From KBS-96 sp963722585 (lineage in GTDB: Bacteria; Acidobacteriota; Terriglobia; Bryobacterales; Bryobacteraceae), in assembly GCA_963722585.1 (NCBI GenBank), contig CAVRNU010000012.1, positions 286,321-350,320 on the forward strand: DNA of 64,000 nt, read 5' to 3'. Shown in pieces: positions 52,481 to 60,950 of this stretch. The notes below the pieces were generated by a model. That model saw only the letters and a list, made by a program, of their open reading frames with translations, made no database searches and was not told the origin of the DNA. Positions within the stretch are counted from its first letter, which is position 1. The number at the start of each line of letters is the position of its first letter. Made by a program: the position numbers and the translations under genes.

Positions 52481-53728
52481 ATGACGTGGAAGCGGGTAAA
52501 TAACTTCTTCGGCTCGATTTACGAGCTGAGCGAACCCAATAACAAGTCGCGCCTCCAATCCATGGAGGGTCTCCGCGGCTTTGCTATTTTTCTTGTTTTC
52601 CTTTGCCATTACCAGGACATTATTCTTCGCCACCTCCCCACGGGCCCCTTCCTGACTCGTATCGGAATGGGCGTGATGGAAGCAGGCGGAACCGGGGTCG
52701 ACTTGTTCTTCGTGCTCAGCGGAATGCTCATCTATCGCGCAGTCCTAAAGCCTGATCTCAATTACAAGCGCTTTATGGCCCGGCGAATAGAACGCATCTA
52801 TCCCGCCTTCATTGCTCTCTTCGTCTTTTATGTTGCGGTCGATGGTCTACTCTCTCTGCGGCCTCACGCGGCGCCATACGGAGTTCGAATACCATCGGGA
52901 ATATTGCCCGCCGCCGGCTATTTGCTGGCCAACTTACTTTTTCTTCCAGGTCTGTTCCCCATTCAGCCGCTCATGAACGTCGCGTGGTCGCTCAGCTACG
53001 AATGGTTTTTCTATTTGTTGCTTCCGCTGGCCATCTTCGTAACAGGAATGACACGCTGGAGACCCAAGACGCGAATCGTGCTCTTCTTCGCGCTTTCGGC
53101 TGTTTTTCTAGGTTCAAGTCTCATGTTCCCCGCTGTTTTTTTCATGAGCTCAAATCCCATTCGGGCGTCGCACATTAAGCTCATCATGTTTCTCAGCGGA
53201 ATGATCATTTCCGATCTGATACTCACCGGCGTCGACCACATTCGTCGATGGATCGACTGGATTGCTATAGCGCTGCTGGCCGGCGGTCTCCTTGTTCCCT
53301 TTGCAATCGGCTATAGCGGTTTCCGGGAACTACCGACGGGCCCCCACGTCGCAAGGACGGAAGCGGTGATCAGCGGATCTCTTTTCGCCGGTTATGGCCT
53401 GATGGTCTTCTGCACGCTCGCCGGCCAACATTTTTTTAACCGGATTTTCCGCGCCGCGCCAATCCGATGGCTCGGAAACATGAGTTACTCGTTTTATCTG
53501 ATTCATGGCGTGCCAATGCACGCCGTGGCACTGTTGGTAGCGCGCCCTGCGATTACAAATCTACCTCACGCCCAGCTAGTGCTCTTTATCGCCATCCTGC
53601 TTCCTGTTACGTTCGCAATTACGGCCTCTGTCTCAACAGCTTTATTTATGCTCGTCGAGAAGCCATTCTCTTTGAAGGTGAAGCGAGCCGTAAAGAGCGC
53701 GAATCAGAACCTCCAGGCTGTGGCATAG
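52481..53728 (+). CDS. acyltransferase family 3 membrane protein (OafA/YrhL-like)
   Basis: The product is 415 residues with about ten transmembrane helices. Motifs are MEGLRGFAIFLVFLCHYQD (the conserved early His), GGTGVDLFFVLSGMLIYRAV, FMARRIERIYPAFIALF, NVAWSLSYEWFFYLLLPL, and LGNMSYSFYLIHGVPMHAVA. Members acetylate or otherwise acylate sugars at the inner membrane. It is in operon with the Wza-like protein, so it probably decorates an exported polysaccharide. Confidence 0.9.
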   Translation: MTWKRVNNFFGSIYELSEPNNKSRLQSMEGLRGFAIFLVFLCHYQDIILRHLPTGPFLTRIGMGVMEAGGTGVDLFFVLSGMLIYRAVLKPDLNYKRFMARRIERIYPAFIALFVFYVAVDGLLSLRPHAAPYGVRIPSGILPAAGYLLANLLFLPGLFPIQPLMNVAWSLSYEWFFYLLLPLAIFVTGMTRWRPKTRIVLFFALSAVFLGSSLMFPAVFFMSSNPIRASHIKLIMFLSGMIISDLILTGVDHIRRWIDWIAIALLAGGLLVPFAIGYSGFRELPTGPHVARTEAVISGSLFAGYGLMVFCTLAGQHFFNRIFRAAPIRWLGNMSYSFYLIHGVPMHAVALLVARPAITNLPHAQLVLFIAILLPVTFAITASVSTALFMLVEKPFSLKVKRAVKSANQNLQAVA

Positions 53729-53781
53729 CCATTACCTACAAAAGTTGACCTAGTTTAGAAACTGCCCGCTTTCGCGATACG

Positions 53782-53800
53782 TCATGATAACAAATCATGA
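53782..53800. promoter_or_regulatory. palindrome overlapping a start codon
   Basis: TCATGAT-AACAA-ATCATGA is a perfect 7-bp inverted repeat whose right arm contains the ATG at 53797. It could be an operator or an mRNA hairpin covering the start. Confidence 0.45.
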
Positions 53801-54816
53801 GGTTTGTTTCCTACGGGTCCCTCGTCGGGGTCTGTCCAACGAGCGGCGCTCGCAGCTTTCCATCCCACCGGGCGTTCACGGACAGAAAAGCAGCTAGCTA
53901 TCTGTTGTTGCTCCTGTCCTTCGCGTTGTGTCCGGGCTTTGCTGGAGCCCAGACAGACTCTCCGGCCTCGCCAAGCCCGCAGACTCCGCCCCCATCCACC
54001 GCTCCGCCCAGTGTGGGCATCAATCAACCCCCACCCTCCAGTCCTGCTCCCAATTACGGAACTACGCCGCCCGAACCCCTCTCGATTGAGCTCTCCTACT
54101 GGTTCACACGCGGCCTGCCTGTGCTGAAAGGAGGAGCCGCCAATACGGCCACCACCTTCGCTGGACTCGACTTCACTCCGCCGCAGCACGACTCGCCTGG
54201 CATTACCGTAAGCATGCCAGCGGGATTGGGCAATTCACTGAGCTTATCCTACTTTCAAAGCGTGGGAACGGGTAACCAGCTAGCAACTGACTATTTGACC
54301 CTGTTTGGAACGGGCTTCAGTCCAGGCGACTATATGGTCGCCACGCACAAAGTGCAAAACGCAAAGCTCTCCTGGGCCTACCTGTCGTGGCCCACGCCCC
54401 TCAATGGTTCGAGCTTCCGGCTCAGGACCCTGTGGGAGGTTCAATATACGACCGCCTACTCGAGCGTCGACGGTCCGTTCGTACCGGTAACCACCAACAG
54501 CAGCACAGGCACGACCAATTCAACCACCGGCTACGGCACGCGATGGTTTATCTATCCCACCGTCGGCCTCGACGTCGACAAACGGTTCGGCAGCCACTTT
54601 CGTCTCGAAGCCAAGGGATCGGGCTTTGGCGTTCCCCACCATGCCGACATTTGGGACGCCCAGGCGTCCGCAATCCTCAACATCGGACCCGTCGACGTGA
54701 TAGGAGCCTATCGAGGATTCCACTTCAAGACCTCGCCTCAAAGCGATCAGTATGTGGTCCAGACTCTCACCGGTGGTTACGTCGGCCTGCGCTGGAATTT
54801 TAAGCCAGCGCGTTAG
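53797..54816 (+). CDS. secreted protein, beta-barrel outer-membrane candidate
   Basis: The product is 339 residues. The signal peptide lies unusually far in (about residues 30-51, RKAASYLLLLLSFALCPGFA), after an odd N-terminus; no better start codon is found between. A Pro-rich linker follows (SPSPQTPPPSTAPPS). The rest alternates like a transmembrane beta-barrel: LSIELSYWFTRGLPVLKG, SLSLSYFQSVGTGNQ, SFRLRTLWEVQYTTAY, and the closing TGGYVGLRWNFKPAR with an aromatic near the end. The function is unknown. Confidence 0.68.
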   Translation: MRFVSYGSLVGVCPTSGARSFPSHRAFTDRKAASYLLLLLSFALCPGFAGAQTDSPASPSPQTPPPSTAPPSVGINQPPPSSPAPNYGTTPPEPLSIELSYWFTRGLPVLKGGAANTATTFAGLDFTPPQHDSPGITVSMPAGLGNSLSLSYFQSVGTGNQLATDYLTLFGTGFSPGDYMVATHKVQNAKLSWAYLSWPTPLNGSSFRLRTLWEVQYTTAYSSVDGPFVPVTTNSSTGTTNSTTGYGTRWFIYPTVGLDVDKRFGSHFRLEAKGSGFGVPHHADIWDAQASAILNIGPVDVIGAYRGFHFKTSPQSDQYVVQTLTGGYVGLRWNFKPAR

Positions 54817-54828
54817 CCCCGCGAGTAA

Positions 54829-54881
54829 GCGCACAAGGAGCCGGAGGCGTAAGCGTACAGCCGATTGCTGGCGTTGTGCGC
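54829..54881. repeat. stem-loop containing GGAGCCGGA repeat copy 2
   Basis: GCGCACAA (54829-54836) pairs with TTGTGCGC (54874-54881). The loop holds GGAGCCGGA-G-GCGTAAGCG (54837-54855), the same motif as at 3529. It lies just after the beta-barrel gene and before the convergent DJ-1/PfpI gene, so it could act as a transcription end or RNA-stabilising hairpin. Confidence 0.6.
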
Positions 54882-54923
54882 GATTCAAGCAAAGCGACCG
54901 GCCAACGAGCCGTTGCAACGCGG

Positions 54924-55559
54924 CTAGCGCCTCACATCCGCCGCCTGAGCCTTGACCCGGCCGCTTCTCTGTTCCAGGTAGCTATCGAGCACCGCAAAAA
55001 ATTGAGCCATCCACCGGGCGTTTGCGGGCCAGGCTGGAGCCGTAACGAAAAGGCCATCGGTAACGGCTTCGTTCACGGCTACCGGAATGTATTCGCCGCC
55101 CGCCCGTCGCACGTCAAAGGCGCATGCCGGATACGCGCTGATTCGCTTGCCGCGGATAACGTCTGCCGCGCTCAGCAACTGCGCAGCGTGGCAAGTGGCC
55201 GCAATCGGTTTCTGGCTCGCCGCGAAATGGCGAATAACTTCGAGCACCCTCTCATTCATGCGCAGATACTCCGGAGCGCGCCCGCCCGGCAGCACCAGCC
55301 CGTCGTACCCGTTCACGTCGATCTCGTTGAAGGTAGCGTTAAGAACGAAATTATGTCCACGTTTTTCGCTATAGGTCTGATCGCCTTCAAAATCGTGGAT
55401 TGCCGTGCGCACGTACTGGCCGGCGTTCTTGTCGGGACAAACGGCGTCGACGCTATGACCGACCGCCTCCAATGTCTGGAACGGAACCATCACCTCGTAG
55501 TCCTCAACATAATCGCCCACGATCATCAACAGTCTTGCGGGAATTTTACTCAAGCTCAT
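54924..55559 (-). CDS. DJ-1/PfpI family protein
   Basis: The product is 211 residues from ATG 55559; the frame is open upstream into the permease gene but without coding character. It shows RLLMIVGDYVEDYEVMVPFQ, a conserved Glu in YDGLVLPGGRAPEYLR, and the nucleophile elbow KPIAATCHAAQLLSAADVIR with the catalytic Cys. Relatives are glyoxalase III, deglycases or intracellular peptidases. It lies 41 bp after the AI-2E-type permease on the same strand. Confidence 0.88.
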   Translation of the reverse strand: MSLSKIPARLLMIVGDYVEDYEVMVPFQTLEAVGHSVDAVCPDKNAGQYVRTAIHDFEGDQTYSEKRGHNFVLNATFNEIDVNGYDGLVLPGGRAPEYLRMNERVLEVIRHFAASQKPIAATCHAAQLLSAADVIRGKRISAYPACAFDVRRAGGEYIPVAVNEAVTDGLFVTAPAWPANARWMAQFFAVLDSYLEQRSGRVKAQAADVRR

Positions 55560-55600
55560 GTTCAAATTATCCGACGCCCGGTCCAACCATGGAATCAAAA

Positions 55601-56668
55601 TTACGAAACTACTGTGGGACGCGATATCTCCGCCCGAGCCTGAGCCTGTCGCATCCGGATAAAGAGAATTTTTAGAATTGCAATCACCGGAACCGAGAAA
55701 AACAGTCCCGGAACCCCTCCGATCTCCCCTCCGGCAATTACGCCCAATAGAACCAAAAGCGGATGTAGTTGAATTCCCGCGCTCATCAATAACGGATTGA
55801 TTACATAATCTTGGAACATCCGGAAACCGATCCAGAACACCACAATCCAAAGCAGTCCCATACCAAAGCCGCTCGCGCCGCAAACAATAACTACCGTTGC
55901 CAGCGCGACAGCAGGTCCTATACCTGGTATGAACTCGAGCGCCCCCGAAATACCCGCAAGTAGGAGCGGATATGGTGATTTTATGGCGTACAGAAAAATA
56001 GCCCAGGCTGCAAAGGAATCCAAGGCAAGCAGAACAAGAGCCCGGATATATTTGCTCAGCAAGTCGTGTATCTCGTCCAAAACGTGCGCAAACACGCGCC
56101 GCCTGTCAAAATACCTCAGGAATTCGACAAGAACCTGGTTGATCTCGTGCGCATCCTTTAGCAGGAAGAAGCTGATGATCGGAACCAGAACGATCAGCAC
56201 CAGAAACGTCAGGCCGGAAAGGATACGCTCAGTCGCTCTCTGCAGAATCGGGACCAGGCTCGCTTGTAATTGCGCAGCTTCCCGCTGTACCGCATCGAGG
56301 ATGCCGGCTCGCAGCGGTTCGAGCCACGACGGCAGCGGCACCGATTGAAGCTTGGCGCCTTTAACCAACGCTGGAAGCCGGCTGAACAGGCTGCTCGCTT
56401 CATCGACGATTTGCGAACCGAGATTGACGCCGATCGTAATAACGCCCCCGACCAGGATCACGTAGACAACCGCCAGTGCTATACTCCGCCGCCGCTTCGG
56501 TATGAAGCGTTCCACAAGATTTACGAGCGGTGCAAGCATGTACGCGACAAAGATCGCGATCGCCAGCAGAATCAAAATGTCGCGGATTGCATATAGAGTA
56601 GCGAGCAGCAGTGCGAACAGGAAAATCGTCCATACCACCCGGAACGCTCTCGCATCCACTCCCACCAT
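55601..56668 (-). CDS. AI-2E family (PerM-like) membrane protein
   Basis: The product is 355 residues with about eight transmembrane helices. It has AI-2E/PerM features: RDILILLAIAIFVAYMLAPL, VNLVERFIPKRRRSIALA, SFFLLKDAHEINQVLVEF, ALEFIPGIGPAVALATVVIV, and IGFRMFQDYVINPLLMSAGI. The family includes autoinducer exporters and Na+/H+ antiporters; the substrate is unknown. A 119-bp inverted-repeat element starts four bases upstream of its ATG. Confidence 0.88.
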   Translation of the reverse strand: MVGVDARAFRVVWTIFLFALLLATLYAIRDILILLAIAIFVAYMLAPLVNLVERFIPKRRRSIALAVVYVILVGGVITIGVNLGSQIVDEASSLFSRLPALVKGAKLQSVPLPSWLEPLRAGILDAVQREAAQLQASLVPILQRATERILSGLTFLVLIVLVPIISFFLLKDAHEINQVLVEFLRYFDRRRVFAHVLDEIHDLLSKYIRALVLLALDSFAAWAIFLYAIKSPYPLLLAGISGALEFIPGIGPAVALATVVIVCGASGFGMGLLWIVVFWIGFRMFQDYVINPLLMSAGIQLHPLLVLLGVIAGGEIGGVPGLFFSVPVIAILKILFIRMRQAQARAEISRPTVVS

Positions 56669-56672
56669 GACT

Positions 56673-56791
56673 GTTAGACTAGTTTCCGGTGCAAAAATGT
56701 GCGTCCAAACACTCCCTCACGGCCGTAGCTTGTCAAATCCCGCGCGTGAGCAAGTGGCATTCTTGAATATTGCACCCGAAACTAGACTAAC
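56673..56791. repeat. 119-bp element with 22-bp terminal inverted repeats
   Basis: GTTAGACTAGTTTC-CGGTGCAA (56673-56694) and TTGCACCC-GAAACTAGACTAAC (56770-56791) match as inverted repeats at 20 of 22 positions. The interior has no gene. The element fills most of the gap between the divergent permease and carboxylase genes and could be a miniature inverted-repeat element or a paired operator. No clear target duplication is visible. Confidence 0.7.
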
Positions 56792-56868
56792 AGGAGTTTG
56801 AGGTCTACCTGTCAGCGCTTCCGGCCGCGCCATCGCAATGGAACAGGCGTGCGGAGCCGTCACCCTGT

Positions 56869-58461
56869 ATGCGAGAACTAGTCAACGAGCTGGAACAGTT
56901 GGAAGACCGGCTGCGCCTGGGTGGTGGCGCCAAGAAAATCGAGAAACAGCACCGCGATGGAAAGTGGACCGCTCGCGAACGAATCGCCCACCTGGTTGAC
57001 CGCGGCGCGCTCTTCCTTGAAATCGGTCTCCTGATCGCTTACGACAAATACGACGGGCAGGCACCCGGAGCAGGTGTAGTTACGGGAATCGGAAAGATCG
57101 AGGGTCGCCCCGCCGTCATCGTCGCCAACGATGCAACCGTGAAAGCCGGGGCCTGGTGGCCTGAAACCATCATCAAAATTCTGCGGGCCCAGGAAATCGC
57201 GATGAAGAATCGCGTTCCCATTGTCTACCTGGTCGATTCGGCTGGTGTCAATTTGCCTTTGCAGGACGGAATCTTCCCCGGCCAGTACGGCGCCGCCCGA
57301 ATCTTCTATTACAACTCGCTGATGCGTAGAAAATTGAAGATTCCGCAGATTGCAGCCGTGATGGGGCCTTGTATTGCCGGAGGAGCCTATCTCCCGGCGC
57401 TGAGCGACGTCATCATCATGGTTGACAAGGTCAGCTTCATGGGCCTTGGCGGCCCCAATCTCGTCAAAGGCGCCGTTGGGCAAGTGATCGATGCGGAAAG
57501 TCTGGGCGGCGCTCGCGTCCACACCGGTGTCAGCGGAGTTGCCCATTATCGGGCAGCCGATGACCCTGACTGCCTCGATCGAATCCGCCAGCTGTTCCGT
57601 CAAATGTCCCACGCACCCTCACCCTTCGAGGGAGCATTGCCTAAGCGCGCGGCTGAGGACCTGTACGATATCATTCCCGCGGATCATCGGTTGCCTTACC
57701 GAATGGAAGACATTCTCGAGCGGCTGGTCGATGGCGACGAATGGATCGAGTTTCAACCCGACTACGCTCCCGAATTTATCTGTGCGAACGCGCGGCTCCA
57801 TGGCCGCCCCGTCGGCGTCATCGCCAACCGGCGCGGTTTCCTAAAAATGCACGGGAAACCCCGAATTGGCGGCATCGTATATACGGAATCGGCCCGAAAA
57901 GTCTCCTACTTTGTCGACACCGCGGAGCGCCAGCGTCTACCGCTGCTCTATGTTCAGGATGTCTCAGGATTCATGGTGGGCGCCGACGCCGAGAGCGAGG
58001 GCATTATCCGCGCCGGTGCTGAAATGGTGGAAACCATGGCTTGCGCGACCGTTCCGAAGGTCGTTCTCACGGTCAATCACGCAAGCGGGGCCGGTTATTA
58101 CGCCATGGCCGGTCAGGGGTTCGATCCCAACTTTACGTTTAGCTGGCCAACTGCGCGCATTGGCGTAATGGAAGGCGATTCCGCCATACAGGCTATTTTC
58201 GGACCAGAGATCGAGAGGTTGAATGCGCAAGGCGAGTCCCTGCCAGACGAGCTCAAAGAGAGAATCGAGCAGACCCGCGCCGACTACGACTGCTGGCTCA
58301 ATGCCAAGTATGCTGCCGCGCGAGGCCACTGCGACGCGGTGATCGATCCGTTGGTTACGCGCCGCTATCTCGAGCTGGCTTTTGAAGTCTCCTGCGCGCG
58401 CTCCGAGGTGGAGCACCTGCCATTACAAGGAACCGGAAGCGTAAGCGCCCGGCCCATATGA
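56869..58461 (+). CDS. acyl-CoA carboxylase, carboxyltransferase (beta) subunit
   Basis: The product is 530 residues with two crotonase-like halves. N-terminal half: KWTARERIAHLVDRGALFLE, AVIVANDATVKAGAWWPETI, VYLVDSAGVNLPLQDGIFPG, and GPCIAGGAYLPALSD. C-terminal half: GVIANRRGFLKMHGKPRIGG, VQDVSGFMVGADAESEGIIR, and NHASGAGYYAMAGQGFDPNF. It best fits the methylcrotonyl/geranyl/propionyl-CoA carboxylase group. The biotin carboxylase partner is not in the window. The last ~13 residues (GTGSVSARP) are encoded by the dispersed GGAGCCGGA repeat. The stop overlaps the AtuA start (ATGA). Confidence 0.92.
   Translation: MRELVNELEQLEDRLRLGGGAKKIEKQHRDGKWTARERIAHLVDRGALFLEIGLLIAYDKYDGQAPGAGVVTGIGKIEGRPAVIVANDATVKAGAWWPETIIKILRAQEIAMKNRVPIVYLVDSAGVNLPLQDGIFPGQYGAARIFYYNSLMRRKLKIPQIAAVMGPCIAGGAYLPALSDVIIMVDKVSFMGLGGPNLVKGAVGQVIDAESLGGARVHTGVSGVAHYRAADDPDCLDRIRQLFRQMSHAPSPFEGALPKRAAEDLYDIIPADHRLPYRMEDILERLVDGDEWIEFQPDYAPEFICANARLHGRPVGVIANRRGFLKMHGKPRIGGIVYTESARKVSYFVDTAERQRLPLLYVQDVSGFMVGADAESEGIIRAGAEMVETMACATVPKVVLTVNHASGAGYYAMAGQGFDPNFTFSWPTARIGVMEGDSAIQAIFGPEIERLNAQGESLPDELKERIEQTRADYDCWLNAKYAAARGHCDAVIDPLVTRRYLELAFEVSCARSEVEHLPLQGTGSVSARPI
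58427..58454 (+). repeat. dispersed GGAGCCGGA repeat, copy 3, inside a coding end
   Basis: GGAACCGGA-A-GCGTAAGCG-CCCGGCC differs from copy 1 at a few positions and is translated as the C-terminus of the carboxyltransferase. It appears to have displaced the original stop, which now falls in the overlapping ATGA of the next gene. Confidence 0.6.
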
Positions 58462-59792
58462 TTCGCATCGCCAATGGGCAAGGCTTTTGGGGAGATTGGC
58501 TCGAAGCGCCCAAGCAACTGATCGAACGCGGCGACTTCGACTACCTGACCCTCGACTACCTGGCTGAAGTGACCATGTCCATCCTTCAGAAGCTGAGGAA
58601 GGCCGATCCCGATGCCGGCTATGCGCGCGATTTTCCGCCGCTCATTCAGGAAATCGCGCCCAAGATTCTTGATTCCGGCATAAAGGTTATTGCAAACGCA
58701 GGTGGCGTCAATCCAGTCGCCTGCGCGAAAGCAATCAAAAAGCTCTGTCCTTCTCTCAAGCTCGCGGTCGTGCTGGGAGACGACATTCTCGACATCCTGG
58801 ACCGCCTCATCTCCAAGGGACTCACTCTCGAAAACATCGATACAGGAGCGCCCATAGACGCGATTCGCGGCGATATTTTAAGCGCCAACGTTTACCTCGG
58901 AGCGTTCCCTATTGCCGAAGCCCTCTCGACCGGCGCCGACGTAGTCATTACCGGACGTTGCGCCGACGCTGCCCTTGCTCTGGGCCCCATGATTCACCGT
59001 TTCGGTTGGAAGGAAACGGAATGGGATCTCCTGTCGGCCGGCACCGTCGGCGGGCACATTATCGAATGCGGAACACAAGCCACCGGCGGCAATTGTCAGG
59101 CCGACTGGCGGTCCACTCCGGACTTCGCCCATATCGGGTACCCCATTCTCGAGGCATACCCCGATGGCACAATGCTGGTCACCAAACAGGAAGGGACGGG
59201 CGGCCGCGTCACTTTGGCGACCGTCAAGGAGCAATTGCTCTACGAGATCGGCGACCCTCAGCGCTATCTCACGCCCGACGCTACTGTTGATTTCACAAGC
59301 CTCAAACTTCGCGAGAAGTCTAAAGATCGAGTCGAGATCACAGGTGCGCGCGGCACCGCCCGGCCCGCCCTCCTCAAGGCCTCTATTTCGTACCATTACG
59401 GTTGGAAGGCTGTGGGAACGCTCGTTTACTCCGCGCCCGACGCCCTCGAAAAAGCGCAAGTCGCCGACTCCATTGTCAGGACACGCCTCACGGAGCTGAA
59501 CCTGGCGTTCGAAAAAATTCACACCGAATTTTTCGGCGTCAATGCCTGCCACGCACACATGGCCACGCCCGTTGCCGACCCCCCCGAAGTACAGTTGCGG
59601 ATTGCCGCGCGCGGCCGCAACAAAGCAGCCCTCGATCGATTCACTCGAGAACTCATTCCGCTGGTTTTAAGCGGTCCGCCCACTGCGACCGGATACGGCG
59701 AAGGCCGGCCGCAGGTTCGCGAAATCGTGGCTTATTGGCCCGCTCTCGTTCCGCGCTCCATCGTCGAGCCCCGCGTGGAGATAGTCAGGTGA
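58458..59792 (+). CDS. AtuA family protein (DUF1446)
   Basis: The product is 444 residues: IRIANGQGFWGDWLEAPKQL, FDYLTLDYLAEVTMSILQK, VIANAGGVNPVACAKAIKKL, ADVVITGRCADAALALGPMI, and GGHIIECGTQATGGNCQADW. These are hallmarks of AtuA, required for acyclic terpene (citronellol/geraniol) and related branched acyl-CoA catabolism in Pseudomonas; its exact reaction is not settled. It is coupled to the carboxyltransferase before it and, by GTGA overlap, to the small C-terminal protein after it. Confidence 0.88.
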   Translation: MIRIANGQGFWGDWLEAPKQLIERGDFDYLTLDYLAEVTMSILQKLRKADPDAGYARDFPPLIQEIAPKILDSGIKVIANAGGVNPVACAKAIKKLCPSLKLAVVLGDDILDILDRLISKGLTLENIDTGAPIDAIRGDILSANVYLGAFPIAEALSTGADVVITGRCADAALALGPMIHRFGWKETEWDLLSAGTVGGHIIECGTQATGGNCQADWRSTPDFAHIGYPILEAYPDGTMLVTKQEGTGGRVTLATVKEQLLYEIGDPQRYLTPDATVDFTSLKLREKSKDRVEITGARGTARPALLKASISYHYGWKAVGTLVYSAPDALEKAQVADSIVRTRLTELNLAFEKIHTEFFGVNACHAHMATPVADPPEVQLRIAARGRNKAALDRFTRELIPLVLSGPPTATGYGEGRPQVREIVAYWPALVPRSIVEPRVEIVR

Positions 59793-60124
59793 AAATACCG
59801 CTCTTGCGCATCGCTCACGCCCGTTCCGGCGATAAAGGCGATGTTTCCAACATTGGCCTGATCGCCCTCGATCGCCGGTACTACCCAATTCTCGTTCGGG
59901 AAGTCACCCCCGGAAAAGTGAAGCAATATTTCGGCCCGTTGGTTCTGGGCAGTGTCACCCGCTACGAGTTGCCCAATCTCCAGGCCCTAAACTTTTTGAT
60001 GCAACAGGCTCTCGATGGTGGTGGTACCATCTCTCTGCGCACCGACGCGCAGGGCAAGACACTCGGTGCGGCTCTGCTGAGAATGGAAATCGAGGTAAGC
60101 CACGATGAGCTTGCTGTTGATTGA
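59789..60124 (+). CDS. AtuA C-terminal-like small protein
   Basis: The GTG at 59789 overlaps the previous stop by four bases. The product is 111 residues: LLRIAHARSGDKGDVSNIGL, YYPILVREVTPGKVKQYFGP, VTRYELPNLQALNFLMQQAL, and DGGGTISLRTDAQGKTLGAA. This is the domain that forms the C-terminus of full-length AtuA proteins, here a separate gene. It probably forms one complex with the preceding product. It overlaps the crotonase-fold gene by 20 bp. Confidence 0.85.
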   Translation: MKIPLLRIAHARSGDKGDVSNIGLIALDRRYYPILVREVTPGKVKQYFGPLVLGSVTRYELPNLQALNFLMQQALDGGGTISLRTDAQGKTLGAALLRMEIEVSHDELAVD

Positions 60125-60950
60125 AAAGGAAGGCCGCGTTCTTTCCATCACTCTGAACCGGCCTGAAAAAAGAAATGCGTTCAACATTGCTATGTGTCAC
60201 GAGCTTGTCAATGCGATTACGAACGCGCAAAGCGATCCAGGGGTTGGTTCCATCCTCCTGACCGCCGCCGGCCGGGTCTTCAGTGCCGGTATGGATCTGG
60301 ACGAAGCGTCTTCCGAAACCGGAGACGATAGCACGGCCATTCACGAAAGGCTCTTTTCCATCGGCCGTGAAACTTCAAAACCCATTGTTGCCTGCGTCAC
60401 AGGCCCAGCACTCGGCGGCGGTCTCGGCTTGGTCGCCCAATCGCAAGTCGCCGTTGCCGCGCAGGGTGCCCTCTTTGGCTTAACAGAGATTCGCTCGGGC
60501 ATCTGGCCCTTCCTCGTCTACCGATCGGTCGAAGCCGCCATCGGTCCACGCCGTACACTGGAGTTGAGCTTGACAGGACGGCTGTTTTCCACCCATGAGG
60601 CACTTTCCTGGGGATTGATTCACCAGGTGGCGCATGCCTTCGAGGTGGAAGATAGGGCCGGTGCCATCGCCCGCGACATTGCGAAAGCAAGTCCCGAGGC
60701 CCTCAGACTAGGACTCCAATACGTCGCTCGAAGTAGAAGTAAGACATGGCAGGAATCGGGCATTTTGGCAGCCGAATTGAGGCGAGAGTGTACGTCCGGT
60801 GCTGATTTCAAAGAAGGTGTCGCTGCTTTTCACGACCATCGGGAACCCCACTGGCCGAGCATGCCCGAAGGCACTTATTCCGATATTCCAGAGCACGTTG
60901 ACCGCGAGGCCGCGCTCCGCCAGAAAACGGGTACTGAGCAAGGCCACTAG
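60105..60950 (+). CDS. enoyl-CoA hydratase/isomerase family protein
   Basis: The product is 281 residues with the crotonase fold: ITLNRPEKRNAFNIAMCHEL, ILLTAAGRVFSAGMDLDEA (first oxyanion loop), VTGPALGGGLGLVAQSQVAV, and FGLTEIRSGIWPFLVYRSV. The second catalytic Glu (LTEI) is present, but the first, normally in GGGxEL, is replaced by Gly (GGGLGL). Water addition may therefore be impaired, and isomerase or other CoA chemistry is possible. It is the fourth gene of the coupled acyl-CoA operon, in the place of AtuE-like hydratases. Confidence 0.85.
   Translation: MSLLLIEKEGRVLSITLNRPEKRNAFNIAMCHELVNAITNAQSDPGVGSILLTAAGRVFSAGMDLDEASSETGDDSTAIHERLFSIGRETSKPIVACVTGPALGGGLGLVAQSQVAVAAQGALFGLTEIRSGIWPFLVYRSVEAAIGPRRTLELSLTGRLFSTHEALSWGLIHQVAHAFEVEDRAGAIARDIAKASPEALRLGLQYVARSRSKTWQESGILAAELRRECTSGADFKEGVAAFHDHREPHWPSMPEGTYSDIPEHVDREAALRQKTGTEQGH

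Noticed and set aside
59402..59788. long N-terminal extension of the AtuA C-terminal protein
   Set aside because: The frame is open back to 59402 but overlaps AtuA out of frame with Arg-rich shadow sequence; the GTG at 59789 with a four-base overlap is far better.
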